From Streptomyces tirandamycinicus (GTDB lineage: Bacteria > Actinomycetota > Actinomycetes > Streptomycetales > Streptomycetaceae), in NCBI RefSeq assembly GCF_003097515.1, contig NZ_CP029188.1, positions 4,041,001-4,105,000 on the forward strand: a DNA stretch of 64,000 bases, in the 5' to 3' direction. Positions 19,468 through 27,518 of the stretch are shown piece after piece (the stretch's first letter is position 1; every line of letters starts with the position of its first letter). The notes below the pieces were generated by a model. That model did no database searches, was not told where the DNA came from, and saw only the letters and a list, made by a program, of their open reading frames with translations. The position numbers and the translations under genes are program-made.

Positions 19468-19851
19468 ATGGCATACGGCGTGAAGATTGCCAAGGGCAAG
19501 GCCTACAAGGGCGCCGCTCTGAAGCGTCGCCACATCCGCATCCGCAAGAAGATCTCGGGTACGTCGGAGCGTCCGCGCCTGGTCGTCACCCGGTCCAACC
19601 GCGGTATCACCGCTCAGGTCATCGACGACCTCAAGGGCCACACCGTGGCGTCGGCGTCCACCCTGGACGCTTCCATCCGCGGCGGCGAGGGCGACAAGTC
19701 GGCGAAGGCGAAGCAGGTCGGCCAGCTCGTGGCCGAGCGTGCGAAGGCCGCCGGCGTCGAGGCTGTCGTGTTCGACCGTGGCGGCAACCAGTACGCCGGG
19801 CGCATCGCCGCCCTGGCGGACGCCGCCCGCGAAGCCGGCCTGAAGTTCTGA
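19468..19851 (+). CDS. rplR: Large ribosomal subunit protein uL18
   Basis: This 127-aa L18 binds 5S rRNA together with L5 and L25. The basic N-terminal arm (KGAALKRRHIRIRKKISGT) and the family end VVFDRGGNQYAGRIAALADAAREAGL are visible. It starts 3 nt after rplF with GGCTGGTAAG as weak ribosome-binding site, so coupling is likely. Confidence 0.97.
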   Translation: MAYGVKIAKGKAYKGAALKRRHIRIRKKISGTSERPRLVVTRSNRGITAQVIDDLKGHTVASASTLDASIRGGEGDKSAKAKQVGQLVAERAKAAGVEAVVFDRGGNQYAGRIAALADAAREAGLKF

Positions 19852-19889
19852 GCCGTTCGTAGCTAGCGGAAAAGAGAGAGGTAAATCCA

Positions 19890-20495
19890 ATGGCTGGACC
19901 CCAGCGCCGCGGAAGCGGTGCCGGTGGCGGCGAGCGGCGGGACCGGAAGGGCCGTGACGGCGGCGCTGCTGCCGCCGAGAAGACCGCGTACGTTGAGCGC
20001 GTCGTCGCGATCAACCGCGTCGCCAAGGTTGTGAAGGGTGGTCGTCGCTTCAGCTTCACCGCGCTGGTCGTGGTGGGCGACGGTGACGGCACCGTGGGTG
20101 TCGGTTACGGCAAGGCCAAGGAGGTGCCGGCCGCCATCGCCAAGGGTGTGGAGGAGGCCAAGAAGCACTTCTTCAAGGTCCCCCGCATCCAGGGCACCAT
20201 CCCCCACCCCATCCAGGGTGAGAAGGCGGCGGGCGTCGTGCTGCTCAAGCCGGCTTCCCCCGGTACCGGTGTGATCGCCGGTGGCCCGGTGCGCGCCGTG
20301 CTCGAGTGCGCCGGCGTCCACGACATCCTGTCGAAGTCCCTGGGCTCCGACAACGCGATCAACATCGTGCACGCGACCGTGGCGGCCCTGAAGGGCCTGC
20401 AGCGTCCCGAGGAGATCGCGGCCCGCCGCGGTCTGCCGCTCGAGGACGTCGCCCCCGCGGCCCTGCTTCGTGCGCGTGCGGGAGCGGGTGCGTAA
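19890..20495 (+). CDS. rpsE: Small ribosomal subunit protein uS5
   Basis: This 201-aa S5 acts in decoding fidelity and mRNA unwinding with S3 and S4. A Gly/Arg-rich N-terminal extension (GPQRRGSGAGGGERRDRKGR) precedes the double-stranded RNA-binding-like domain (VERVVAINRVAKVVKGGRRF), whose loop is a known spectinomycin-resistance site. The ATG lies behind AGAGAGAGG. The stop overlaps the rpmD ATG (TAATG). Confidence 0.97.
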   Translation: MAGPQRRGSGAGGGERRDRKGRDGGAAAAEKTAYVERVVAINRVAKVVKGGRRFSFTALVVVGDGDGTVGVGYGKAKEVPAAIAKGVEEAKKHFFKVPRIQGTIPHPIQGEKAAGVVLLKPASPGTGVIAGGPVRAVLECAGVHDILSKSLGSDNAINIVHATVAALKGLQRPEEIAARRGLPLEDVAPAALLRARAGAGA

Positions 20496-20677
20496 TGGCC
20501 CGCCTCAAGATCACGCAGACGAAGTCGTACATCGGCAGCAAGCAGAACCACCGTGACACCCTGCGTTCGCTCGGCCTGAAGAAGGTCAACGACGTGGTCG
20601 TCAAGGAGGACCGCCCCGAGTTCCGCGGAATGGTGCACACCGTCCGCCACCTCGTGACGGTCGAGGAGGTCGACTGA
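20495..20677 (+). CDS. rpmD: Large ribosomal subunit protein uL30
   Basis: This 60-aa L30 (MARLKITQTKSYIGSKQNHR, ending VRHLVTVEEVD) has the normal bacterial short form. It starts inside the rpsE stop codon with a one-base overlap and is followed two bases later by rplO, so three spc genes are tightly packed here. It binds 23S rRNA near the 5S region. Confidence 0.96.
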   Translation: MARLKITQTKSYIGSKQNHRDTLRSLGLKKVNDVVVKEDRPEFRGMVHTVRHLVTVEEVD

Positions 20678-20679
20678 TC

Positions 20680-21135
20680 ATGGCGGAGCAGAACCCGCTG
20701 AAGATCCACAACCTCCGTCCCGCCCCCGGCGCCAAGACCGCCAAGACCCGTGTCGGTCGTGGTGAGGCGTCGAAGGGTAAGACGGCCGGTCGTGGTACCA
20801 AGGGCACGAAGGCCCGCTACCAGGTTCCGGAGCGCTTCGAGGGCGGCCAGATGCCGCTGCACATGCGCCTCCCGAAGCTGAAGGGCTTCAAGAACCCGTT
20901 CAAGACCGAGTACCAGGTCGTCAACCTGGACAAGCTCGCCGCCCTCTACCCCGAGGGTGGCGAGGTCACGGTCGCCGACCTGGTCGCCAAGGGCGCGGTT
21001 CGCAAGAACCAGCTCGTCAAGGTGCTCGGCCAGGGTGAGGTCTCCGTGGCGCTGCAGGTGACGGTCGACGCCGTCTCCGGCTCCGCCAAGGAGAAGATCA
21101 CCGCCGCCGGCGGCACCGTCACCGAGCTCGTCTGA
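20680..21135 (+). CDS. rplO: Large ribosomal subunit protein uL15
   Basis: This 151-aa L15 is a late-assembly protein of the 50S subunit. The Gly/Lys-rich N-terminal arm (LRPAPGAKTAKTRVGRGEAS) and the central RLPKLKGFKNPFK region are typical. It is the last ribosomal gene of the spc operon and is followed 22 nt later by a 14-bp terminator-type hairpin. secY is therefore probably transcribed mainly from its own promoter here. Confidence 0.97.
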   Translation: MAEQNPLKIHNLRPAPGAKTAKTRVGRGEASKGKTAGRGTKGTKARYQVPERFEGGQMPLHMRLPKLKGFKNPFKTEYQVVNLDKLAALYPEGGEVTVADLVAKGAVRKNQLVKVLGQGEVSVALQVTVDAVSGSAKEKITAAGGTVTELV

Positions 21136-21156
21136 GACGAGCCGATGGCCTGAACA

Positions 21157-21195
21157 CCAACCGGGGATGCTCTCAAACGGGGCATCCCCGGTTGG
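21157..21195 (+). terminator. Terminator after the spc operon
   Basis: ccaaccggggatgc (21157-21170) pairs perfectly with 21182-21195 around an 11-nt loop and is followed by tcgttcc. It separates rplO from secY. Confidence 0.8.
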
Positions 21196-21378
21196 TCGTT
21201 CCAAGGGGGGCACACTCGCCGGTAAGGTGGCGTGCGTTGTCGCTGTTCTCCCCGGGGGGCGACCCCCACACCGCGACGGAGGCCCACCGGCCCCCGGAGC
21301 GGTACCCGACCCATACGAATTCGTCGAACCTCAAGACCGTCACCTCTGACGCTTTGCGCGGGGGTCGCAGGAGGCACC

Positions 21379-22698
21379 GTGCTCACCGCGTTCGCCCGGG
21401 CGTTCAAGACGCCCGACCTGCGCAAGAAGCTGCTCTTCACGCTCGGCATCATCGTGCTGTACCGGCTTGGCGCGCACATCCCGGTGCCCGGAGTCAGCTA
21501 TGAGAACGTCCAGATCTGTGTGGACCAGGCCGCGAAGAACAACAGCAGCCTCTTCGGCCTCGTCAACATGTTCAGCGGCGGAGCGCTTCTGCAGATCACG
21601 ATCTTCGCGCTCGGCATCATGCCGTACATCACGGCGAGCATCATCCTCCAGCTGCTGACGGTGGTCATCCCCCGTCTGGAGGCCCTCAAGAAGGAGGGCC
21701 AGGCCGGCACCGCGAAGATCACGCAGTACACGCGCTACCTCACGGTCGCCCTGGCCGTACTGCAGGGCACCGGTCTGGTGGCCACGGCCCGCAGCGGCGC
21801 GCTGTTCTCCGGCTGCCAGGTGGCCGACGAGATCGTCCCCGACCAGTCGATCTTCGTGACGGCCACCATGGTGGTCACCATGACCGCCGGCACGGCCCTG
21901 GTCATGTGGCTCGGTGAGCTGATCACGGACCGCGGTATCGGCAACGGCATGTCCATCCTGATGTTCATCTCCATCGCCGCCGGCTTCCCCGGCGCGCTGT
22001 GGGCCATCAAGGAGAGCGGCAACCTCGCCAAGGGCTGGATCGAGTTCGGCACGGTCATCCTGATCGGCTTCGTGATGGTGGCGCTCGTCGTCTTCGTCGA
22101 GCAGGCCCAGCGGCGCATCCCGGTCCAGTACGCCAAGCGCATGATCGGCCGCAGGTCGTACGGCGGTACGTCCACATACATCCCGCTCAAGGTGAACCAG
22201 GCGGGTGTGATTCCCGTCATCTTCGCCTCGTCGCTGCTCTACATCCCGGCGCTCATCGCCCAGTTCTCGAACTCGAACGCGGGGTGGAAGACATGGATCG
22301 AAGCCCACTTCGTCAGCGGTGACCACCCGTATTACATCGCGACGTACTTCGTGCTGATCGTGTTCTTCGCCTTCTTCTATGTGGCGATCTCGTTCAACCC
22401 CGAGGAAGTCGCCGACAACATGAAGAAGTATGGTGGCTTCATCCCGGGTATCCGGGCCGGTCGACCTACCGCCGAGTATCTGAGCTACGTGCTCAACCGG
22501 ATCACCTGGCCGGGCTCGCTGTATCTGGGTCTGATCGCTCTTGTGCCGACGATGGCGTTGGCGGGCTTCGGTGGTGCGAACCAGAACTTCCCGTTCGGTG
22601 GCACCAGCATCCTCATCATCGTGGGTGTCGGTCTGGAGACCGTGAAGCAGATCGAGAGCCAGCTCCAGCAGCGCAACTACGAAGGGTTCCTCCGCTGA
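21379..22698 (+). CDS. secY: Preprotein translocase subunit SecY
   Basis: This 439-aa protein is the channel subunit of the SecYEG translocon, an inner-membrane protein with ten expected transmembrane helices; the first is KLLFTLGIIVLYRLGAHIPVPG. Conserved cytoplasmic loops (LKKEGQAGTAKITQYTRYLT, RIPVQYAKRMIGRR, VADNMKKYGGFIPGIR) contact SecA and ribosomes. The GTG at 21379 (read MLTAFARAFKTPDLRKK) is chosen for homology and the strong AGGAGG at 21369-21374, although the frame is open upstream. A TAAGGT at 21223-21228 may be a -10 box. The stop overlaps the adk ATG (TGATG). Confidence 0.96.
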   Translation: MLTAFARAFKTPDLRKKLLFTLGIIVLYRLGAHIPVPGVSYENVQICVDQAAKNNSSLFGLVNMFSGGALLQITIFALGIMPYITASIILQLLTVVIPRLEALKKEGQAGTAKITQYTRYLTVALAVLQGTGLVATARSGALFSGCQVADEIVPDQSIFVTATMVVTMTAGTALVMWLGELITDRGIGNGMSILMFISIAAGFPGALWAIKESGNLAKGWIEFGTVILIGFVMVALVVFVEQAQRRIPVQYAKRMIGRRSYGGTSTYIPLKVNQAGVIPVIFASSLLYIPALIAQFSNSNAGWKTWIEAHFVSGDHPYYIATYFVLIVFFAFFYVAISFNPEEVADNMKKYGGFIPGIRAGRPTAEYLSYVLNRITWPGSLYLGLIALVPTMALAGFGGANQNFPFGGTSILIIVGVGLETVKQIESQLQQRNYEGFLR

Positions 22699-23363
22699 TG
22701 CGAATCGTCCTCGTCGGACCGCCCGGTGCCGGCAAGGGAACGCAGGCCGCGTTCCTCGCCAAGAACCTGTCGATCCCGCACATCTCCACGGGCGACCTGT
22801 TCCGGGCCAACATCAGCCAGGGGACGGAGCTGGGCAAGCAGGCCAAGGCGTACATGGACGCCGGCAACCTGGTGCCGGACGAGGTCACCATCGGGATGGC
22901 ACGGGACCGGATGGCCCAGCCGGACGCCCAGAACGGCTTCCTGCTGGACGGCTTCCCGCGCAACGTCTCGCAGGCCGAGGCGCTCGACACGGCGCTGGCG
23001 TCGGACGGCGTGAAGCTGGACGCGGTGCTCGACCTGGAGGTCCCCGAGGACGAGGTGGTCAAGCGGATCGCCGGGCGCCGCATCTGCCGGAACGACAGCG
23101 CGCACGTCTTCCACGTCACCTACAGCGCTCCCGCGACCGAGGGTGTCTGCGACGTGTGCGGCGGCGACCTGTACCAGCGGGACGACGACTCCGAGGAGAC
23201 CGTCCGCAAGCGGCTCGAGGTCTACCACACGCAGACCGAGCCGATCATCGACCACTACCGGGCCCAGGGCCTGCTGGTGACCATCTCCGCGCTCGGCAAG
23301 GTCGACGAGGTGACCGAGCGTGCGATGGAGGCGCTGCAGACGGACCGGGCCGCCCAGGCCTGA
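22698..23363 (+). CDS. adk: Adenylate kinase
   Basis: This 221-aa long-form adenylate kinase catalyses ATP + AMP to 2 ADP. The P-loop GPPGAGKGTQA, the AMP-binding DGFPRNVSQAE and the lid arginines are visible. The lid carries one full CDVC pair but only a single Cys on the other side (CRNDSAH), so the zinc site is not the textbook four-cysteine type and may use His. Translationally coupled to secY by a one-base overlap and followed by a hairpin. Confidence 0.96.
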   Translation: MRIVLVGPPGAGKGTQAAFLAKNLSIPHISTGDLFRANISQGTELGKQAKAYMDAGNLVPDEVTIGMARDRMAQPDAQNGFLLDGFPRNVSQAEALDTALASDGVKLDAVLDLEVPEDEVVKRIAGRRICRNDSAHVFHVTYSAPATEGVCDVCGGDLYQRDDDSEETVRKRLEVYHTQTEPIIDHYRAQGLLVTISALGKVDEVTERAMEALQTDRAAQA

Positions 23364-23399
23364 ACCTCGTACCCCAGGCGTATCCACCGACCTGATCGC

Positions 23400-23436
23400 A
23401 TACGGCCGCGGTGTCCCCAGGACGCCGCGGCCGTAT
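23400..23436 (+). terminator. Hairpin terminator after secY-adk
   Basis: atacggccgcgg (23400-23411) pairs perfectly with ccgcggccgtat (23425-23436) around a 13-nt loop and is followed by cgttgatt. The map promoter should lie within or just after it. Confidence 0.7.
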
Positions 23437-23495
23437 CGTTGATTACCCAGGCATTCCGCCGAACCACTCTCCGACTCTGAAAGGCGCCGGCCCAC

Positions 23496-24332
23496 ATGGT
23501 GCAGATCAAGACCCCCGAGCAGATCGCGAAGATGCGTGAGGCGGGGCTGGTCGTCGCCGCCATCCACGCGGCGACCCGTGAGGCGGCGGTCCCCGGTGCC
23601 ACCACCAAGGACCTGGACGAGGTCGCCCGCAAGGTGATCGCCGACCACGGGGCGAAGTCCAACTTCCTCGGGTACGGCGGGTTCCCCGCCACCATCTGCA
23701 CCTCGGTGAACGAGGTCGTCGTCCACGGCATCCCGGACGGCAAGACGGTCCTCAAGGACGGCGACATCATCTCCGTCGACGCCGGGGCGATCGTCGACGG
23801 CTGGCACGGCGACGCGGCGTTCACCGCGTTCGTGGGCGACGGTCACGCTCCGGAGCTGGTGGAGCTCTCCCGGGTGACCGAGGAGTCCATGTGGGCCGGC
23901 ATCGCCGCCATGCGCAACGGCAACCGGCTGGTCGACGTCTCCCGGGCGATCGAGACGTACATCCGCCGCCAGCCGAAGCCGGGCGGCGGCCGGTACGGGA
24001 TCATCGAGGACTACGGCGGCCACGGCATCGGCACCGAGATGCACATGGACCCCCATCTGCTGAACTACGTCAGCCGCAAGCGCGGCAAGGGCCCGAAGCT
24101 GGTGCCCGGATTCTGCCTGGCGATCGAGCCGATGGTGTCGCTCGGGACCCCGCACACGGAGGTGCTCGCGGACGACTGGACCGTGATCACCACGGACGGC
24201 ACCTGGTCCTCGCACTGGGAGCACTCGGTGGCCCTGACGGAGGAGGGCCCGCTGGTGCTGACGGCCGTGGACGGCGGCCGGGCGAAGCTGGCGGAGCTGG
24301 GCGTCACGGCGGCTCCGGACCCGCTGGCCTGA
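23496..24332 (+). CDS. map: Type I methionine aminopeptidase
   Basis: This 278-aa metalloenzyme removes the initiator Met from nascent proteins. The dimetal ligands of the pita-bread fold are present: the two Asp of VDAGAIVDGWHGDAAFT, the His of YGGHGIG, the Glu of AIEPMVSLG and the Glu of WEHSVALTEEGP. The ATG at 23496 (MVQIKTPEQIAKMREAGL) follows GAAAGGCGCC. It stands between adk and infA, the usual actinobacterial order, behind its own hairpin-bounded unit. Normal length for a form without the N-terminal zinc finger. Confidence 0.96.
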   Translation: MVQIKTPEQIAKMREAGLVVAAIHAATREAAVPGATTKDLDEVARKVIADHGAKSNFLGYGGFPATICTSVNEVVVHGIPDGKTVLKDGDIISVDAGAIVDGWHGDAAFTAFVGDGHAPELVELSRVTEESMWAGIAAMRNGNRLVDVSRAIETYIRRQPKPGGGRYGIIEDYGGHGIGTEMHMDPHLLNYVSRKRGKGPKLVPGFCLAIEPMVSLGTPHTEVLADDWTVITTDGTWSSHWEHSVALTEEGPLVLTAVDGGRAKLAELGVTAAPDPLA

Positions 24333-24418
24333 GCGGGGTCCTGGCGCGAGGGGCCCTGGCATGAGCGGAGTCCTGGCATGAGCGGACCCGCCGGCGTGAG
24401 CGGGGCCCTGGCGGGAAG
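24331..24418 (+). repeat. Degenerate tandem repeat after map
   Basis: About four imperfect copies of a 16-18-nt unit, tgagcgg(g/a)gtcctggca, run from the map stop codon onwards. One unit contains the stop itself, which suggests local duplication of the gene end. No function is evident. Confidence 0.55.
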
Positions 24419-24650
24419 GGCCCGGTCCGCGTCGGCCGCTGGGGCGCACCCCGGGGGCGGGCGGGGTGATCGGGCAGTCCCGGCCGCCCCGCTCCTGCTT
24501 AAGGATCTCCCGCCTTGGGCACACTTCCCGGATTCGTCTTTTCCAGGGGCCTGACGTAGACTGATGCGTCGGTTCGCGTGTACCCGTATGCCCGCTTGCG
24601 GTCGAAGGGTGGCAAGAGCCGATCAAGGTAGCCGATTCGAAGGGCGAAGC
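24333..24650. other. Gap between map and infA
   Basis: The left part holds the degenerate repeats at 24331-24418. The right part becomes less GC-rich (cttaaggatctcc, about 24498-24510) and contains the probable infA -10 box at 24557-24562. No gene is seen. Confidence 0.5.
24557..24562 (+). promoter_or_regulatory. Probable infA promoter -10 box
   Basis: TAGACT is a good -10 hexamer; TTCGTC at 24533-24538 is a poor -35 at 18 bp. Transcription would start near 24569 with a leader of about 82 nt before infA. Confidence 0.5.
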
Positions 24651-24872
24651 GTGGCCAAGAAGCAAGGTGCCATCGAGATCGAGGGCACCGTGATCGAGTC
24701 CCTGCCGAACGCCATGTTCAAGGTGGAGCTCCAGAACGGTCACAAAGTCCTCGCGCACATCTCCGGCAAGATGCGGATGCACTACATCCGGATCCTCCCG
24801 GACGACCGGGTCGTCGTGGAGCTCTCTCCGTACGACCTGACGCGCGGGCGGATCGTCTACCGCTACAAGTAG
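24651..24872 (+). CDS. infA: Translation initiation factor IF-1
   Basis: This 73-aa OB-fold factor binds the 30S A site during initiation. The sequence AKKQGAIEIEGTVIESLPNAMF, with HISGKMRMHYIRILPGD-like strands (here HISGKMRMHYIRILPDD), is canonical. GTG start at 24651 behind AGGGCGAAG. It forms a short unit with rpmJ 58 nt downstream, ahead of the alpha operon, as in other actinobacteria. Confidence 0.96.
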   Translation: MAKKQGAIEIEGTVIESLPNAMFKVELQNGHKVLAHISGKMRMHYIRILPDDRVVVELSPYDLTRGRIVYRYK

Positions 24873-24930
24873 ATCTTGCCCTCACCTCTCCCGAGGGGTG
24901 CTGGCACTGACCCGGAGAACCTCACATCCC

Positions 24931-25044
24931 ATGAAGGTCAAGCCGAGCGTCAAGAAGATCTGCGACAAGTGCAAGGTGATCCGCCGCCACGGCCGGGTCA
25001 TGGTCATCTGCGACAACCTGCGCCACAAGCAGCGCCAGGGCTGA
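24931..25044 (+). CDS. rpmJ: Large ribosomal subunit protein bL36, zinc-binding form
   Basis: This 37-aa protein, MKVKPSVKKICDKCKVIRR onwards to KQRQG, carries the zinc ligands C-x2-C (CDKC), a third Cys in VMVICDN and a His four residues later (LRHK). It is therefore the C+ form, the smallest 50S protein, at the base of the L7/L12 stalk region. It lies between infA and rpsM. The ATG is preceded by CCCGGAGAAC at about 24911-24920. Confidence 0.93.
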   Translation: MKVKPSVKKICDKCKVIRRHGRVMVICDNLRHKQRQG

Positions 25045-25242
25045 CGCACGCCGACCTGCACTTCGCAGATCTTCGCGCGACGCGAGCAACACACGTTCAC
25101 CAGCAGGGCCCGCCCAGTCCGCATGGACCGGCGACACCTCCGGCGGGGGCCGGGGACCGGGACGTACCACCTCTCCTCAGGGAGCGGTCGGCGGCCCGGG
25201 ACGGTTCTGCTGCAGACCCCCGAACACCACAGGAGCCATTGA

Positions 25243-25623
25243 ATGGCACGCGTTTCCGGTGTTGACATCCCGCGCGACAAGCGCGTGGAGGTCGCACTCA
25301 CCTACGTCTTCGGCATCGGCCGCACCCTGGCGCAGGAGACCCTCGCCGCGACCGGTGTGAACCCGAACACCCGCGTTCGTGACCTGGCCGAAGAGGACCT
25401 GGTCAAGATCCGCGAGTACGTGGACAACAACATCAAGACCGAGGGTGACCTCCGTCGCGAGATCCAGGCCGACATCCGCCGCAAGGTCGAGATCGGCTGC
25501 TACCAGGGTCTGCGCCACCGCCGCGGTCTGCCGGTCCACGGCCAGCGCACCAGCACGAACGCCCGTACCCGCAAGGGTCCGCGTCGCGCCATCGCCGGCA
25601 AGAAGAAGCCGGGCAAGAAGTAG
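25243..25623 (+). CDS. rpsM: Small ribosomal subunit protein uS13
   Basis: This 126-aa S13 of the 30S head contacts P-site tRNA and L5 across the interface. It begins MARVSGVDIPRDKRVEVALTY and ends in a basic tail (RTRKGPRRAIAGKKKPGKK) that reaches the tRNA anticodon stem. ATG behind CAGGAGCC. It opens the alpha operon rpsM-rpsK-rpoA-rplQ. rpsD, present in this operon in E. coli, is absent, as is usual for Streptomyces. Confidence 0.97.
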   Translation: MARVSGVDIPRDKRVEVALTYVFGIGRTLAQETLAATGVNPNTRVRDLAEEDLVKIREYVDNNIKTEGDLRREIQADIRRKVEIGCYQGLRHRRGLPVHGQRTSTNARTRKGPRRAIAGKKKPGKK

Positions 25624-25688
25624 TCCTCAGCAGGACGCTCTACCAGCGGTCTTCGCTGTAGGACCGACCACCTCCACGGGAGAAATAC

Positions 25689-26093
25689 ATGCCCCCCAAG
25701 GGACGCCAGGGCGCCGTCAAGAAGGTGCGCCGCAAGGAAAAGAAGAACGTCGCTCACGGCCACGCGCACATCAAGAGCACGTTCAACAACACGATCGTCT
25801 CGATCACGGACCCCAGCGGCAACGTGATCTCCTGGGCCTCCGCCGGCCACGTCGGCTTCAAGGGCTCGCGCAAGTCCACCCCCTTCGCCGCGCAGATGGC
25901 CGCCGAGTCGGCCGCCCGCCGCGCGCAGGAGCACGGCATGCGCAAGGTCGACGTCTTCGTCAAGGGTCCGGGCTCCGGCCGTGAGACCGCGATCCGCTCC
26001 CTCCAGGCCACCGGCCTCGAGGTCGGCTCCATCCAGGACGTCACCCCGACGCCGCACAACGGCTGCCGTCCCCCCAAGCGCCGCCGCGTCTGA
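25689..26093 (+). CDS. rpsK: Small ribosomal subunit protein uS11
   Basis: This 134-aa S11 of the 30S platform interacts with the E-site codon region. The basic N-terminus (MPPKGRQGAVKKVRRKEKK), the core GHAHIKSTFNNTIVSITD and the conserved end VTPTPHNGCRPPKRRRV are visible. ATG with CACGGGAGAA upstream. A 201-nt gap follows before rpoA and contains several short G/C inverted repeats (for example around 26114-26158) that may modulate read-through. Confidence 0.97.
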   Translation: MPPKGRQGAVKKVRRKEKKNVAHGHAHIKSTFNNTIVSITDPSGNVISWASAGHVGFKGSRKSTPFAAQMAAESAARRAQEHGMRKVDVFVKGPGSGRETAIRSLQATGLEVGSIQDVTPTPHNGCRPPKRRRV

Positions 26094-26294
26094 CGCGTCG
26101 CCGCAGCTGTGAGTCCGGCTCCGGGCGCCGGCGCCACCGGCGCCTTCAGCGCCCGGGCCGGGACTTCGGGCGGTACGGCCCCTCGTGGGACGTACCGCCC
26201 GTACCCTTGCAGTACGCAGTATTTTGAGAGCCGGGCCCGTCCCGGCCGAGTCGGGCGTCAAATAGCGGGCGCCCACGACTGAAGGATCACTGAC

Positions 26295-27317
26295 ATGCTG
26301 ATCGCTCAGCGTCCCTCGCTGACCGAAGAGGTCGTCGACGAGTACCGCTCCCGGTTCGTGATCGAGCCGCTGGAGCCGGGCTTCGGCTACACCCTCGGCA
26401 ACTCCCTCCGCCGTACGCTCCTCTCCTCGATCCCGGGCGCGGCCGTCACGTCCATCCGGATCGACGGCGTCCTGCACGAGTTCACCACCGTGCCGGGTGT
26501 CAGGGAGGACGTCACCGACCTCATCCTGAACATCAAGCAGCTGGTCGTCTCCTCGGAGCACGACGAGCCGGTCGTGATGTACCTGCGCAAGCAGGGCCCG
26601 GGTCTGGTCACCGCCGCCGACATCGCGCCCCCGGCCGGTGTCGAGGTCCACAACCCCGACCTGGTGCTGGCCACGCTGAACGGCAAGGGCAAGCTGGAGA
26701 TGGAGCTGACCGTCGAGCGCGGTCGCGGCTATGTCTCCGCCGTGCAGAACAAGCAGGTGGGCCAGGAGATCGGCCGCATCCCGGTCGACTCCATCTACTC
26801 CCCGGTGCTCAAGGTCACCTACAAGGTCGAGGCGACCCGTGTCGAGCAGCGCACCGACTTCGACAAGCTGATCGTCGACGTCGAGACCAAGCAGGCCATG
26901 CGCCCGCGCGACGCCATGGCGTCGGCCGGCAAGACCCTGGTCGAGCTGTTCGGTCTGGCCCGCGAGCTCAACATCGACGCCGAGGGCATCGACATGGGCC
27001 CGTCCCCGACGGACGCCGCCCTCGCCGCCGACCTGGCGCTGCCGATCGAGGAGCTGGAGCTCACGGTCCGCTCCTACAACTGCCTCAAGCGCGAGGGCAT
27101 CCACTCCGTGGGTGAGCTCGTCGCCCGGTCCGAGGCCGACCTCCTCGACATCCGCAACTTCGGTGCGAAGTCGATCGACGAGGTCAAGGCGAAGCTGGCC
27201 GGCATGGGCCTGGCCCTCAAGGACAGCCCGCCCGGATTCGACCCGACCGCCGCCGCCGACGCCTTCGGCGCCGACGACGACGCGGACGCCGGTTTCGTCG
27301 AGACCGAGCAGTACTGA
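26295..27317 (+). CDS. rpoA: DNA-directed RNA polymerase subunit alpha
   Basis: This 340-aa subunit has an N-terminal dimerisation and assembly domain (FGYTLGNSLRRTLLSSIPGAAV) joined by a flexible linker to the C-terminal domain that contacts UP-elements and activators. The C-terminal helix-hairpin-helix part reads NCLKREGIHSVGELV...LLDIRNFGAKSIDEVKAKL. An acidic end (FGADDDADAGF) is typical of streptomycetes. ATG behind GAAGGATCAC. An 18-bp perfect hairpin starts 7 nt after the stop, before rplQ. Confidence 0.97.
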   Translation: MLIAQRPSLTEEVVDEYRSRFVIEPLEPGFGYTLGNSLRRTLLSSIPGAAVTSIRIDGVLHEFTTVPGVREDVTDLILNIKQLVVSSEHDEPVVMYLRKQGPGLVTAADIAPPAGVEVHNPDLVLATLNGKGKLEMELTVERGRGYVSAVQNKQVGQEIGRIPVDSIYSPVLKVTYKVEATRVEQRTDFDKLIVDVETKQAMRPRDAMASAGKTLVELFGLARELNIDAEGIDMGPSPTDAALAADLALPIEELELTVRSYNCLKREGIHSVGELVARSEADLLDIRNFGAKSIDEVKAKLAGMGLALKDSPPGFDPTAAADAFGADDDADAGFVETEQY

Positions 27318-27323
27318 GCACCT

Positions 27324-27364
27324 CCCGGCGGGGTGCGGGGCCGAGCGCCCCGCACCCCGCCGGG
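27324..27364 (+). terminator. 18-bp perfect hairpin between rpoA and rplQ
   Basis: cccggcggggtgcggggc (27324-27341) pairs exactly with 27347-27364 around a 5-nt cgagc loop. It starts 7 nt after the rpoA stop and is strong enough to act as a terminator or a barrier to 3' exonucleases. rplQ lies 155 nt further on. Confidence 0.75.
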
Positions 27365-27518
27365 GTGGCTGCCTCCGGGGCCACGGCCCCGGGCTCCGGG
27401 CGCGAGCCCGGCACAGATGTCCCCGGCACCGCCGGGGGGTGCGCGAGGGGCGCGAGCCTCTCGCACAGGCTGACACCGGTACCTGACACGGCCGGTGCAG
27501 ATCACGAGGAGAAGAACC

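Noticed and set aside
22677..24782. Long minus-strand open frame across adk and map
   Set aside because: It crosses two clear plus-strand enzyme genes and has no motif; a mirror of coding bias.
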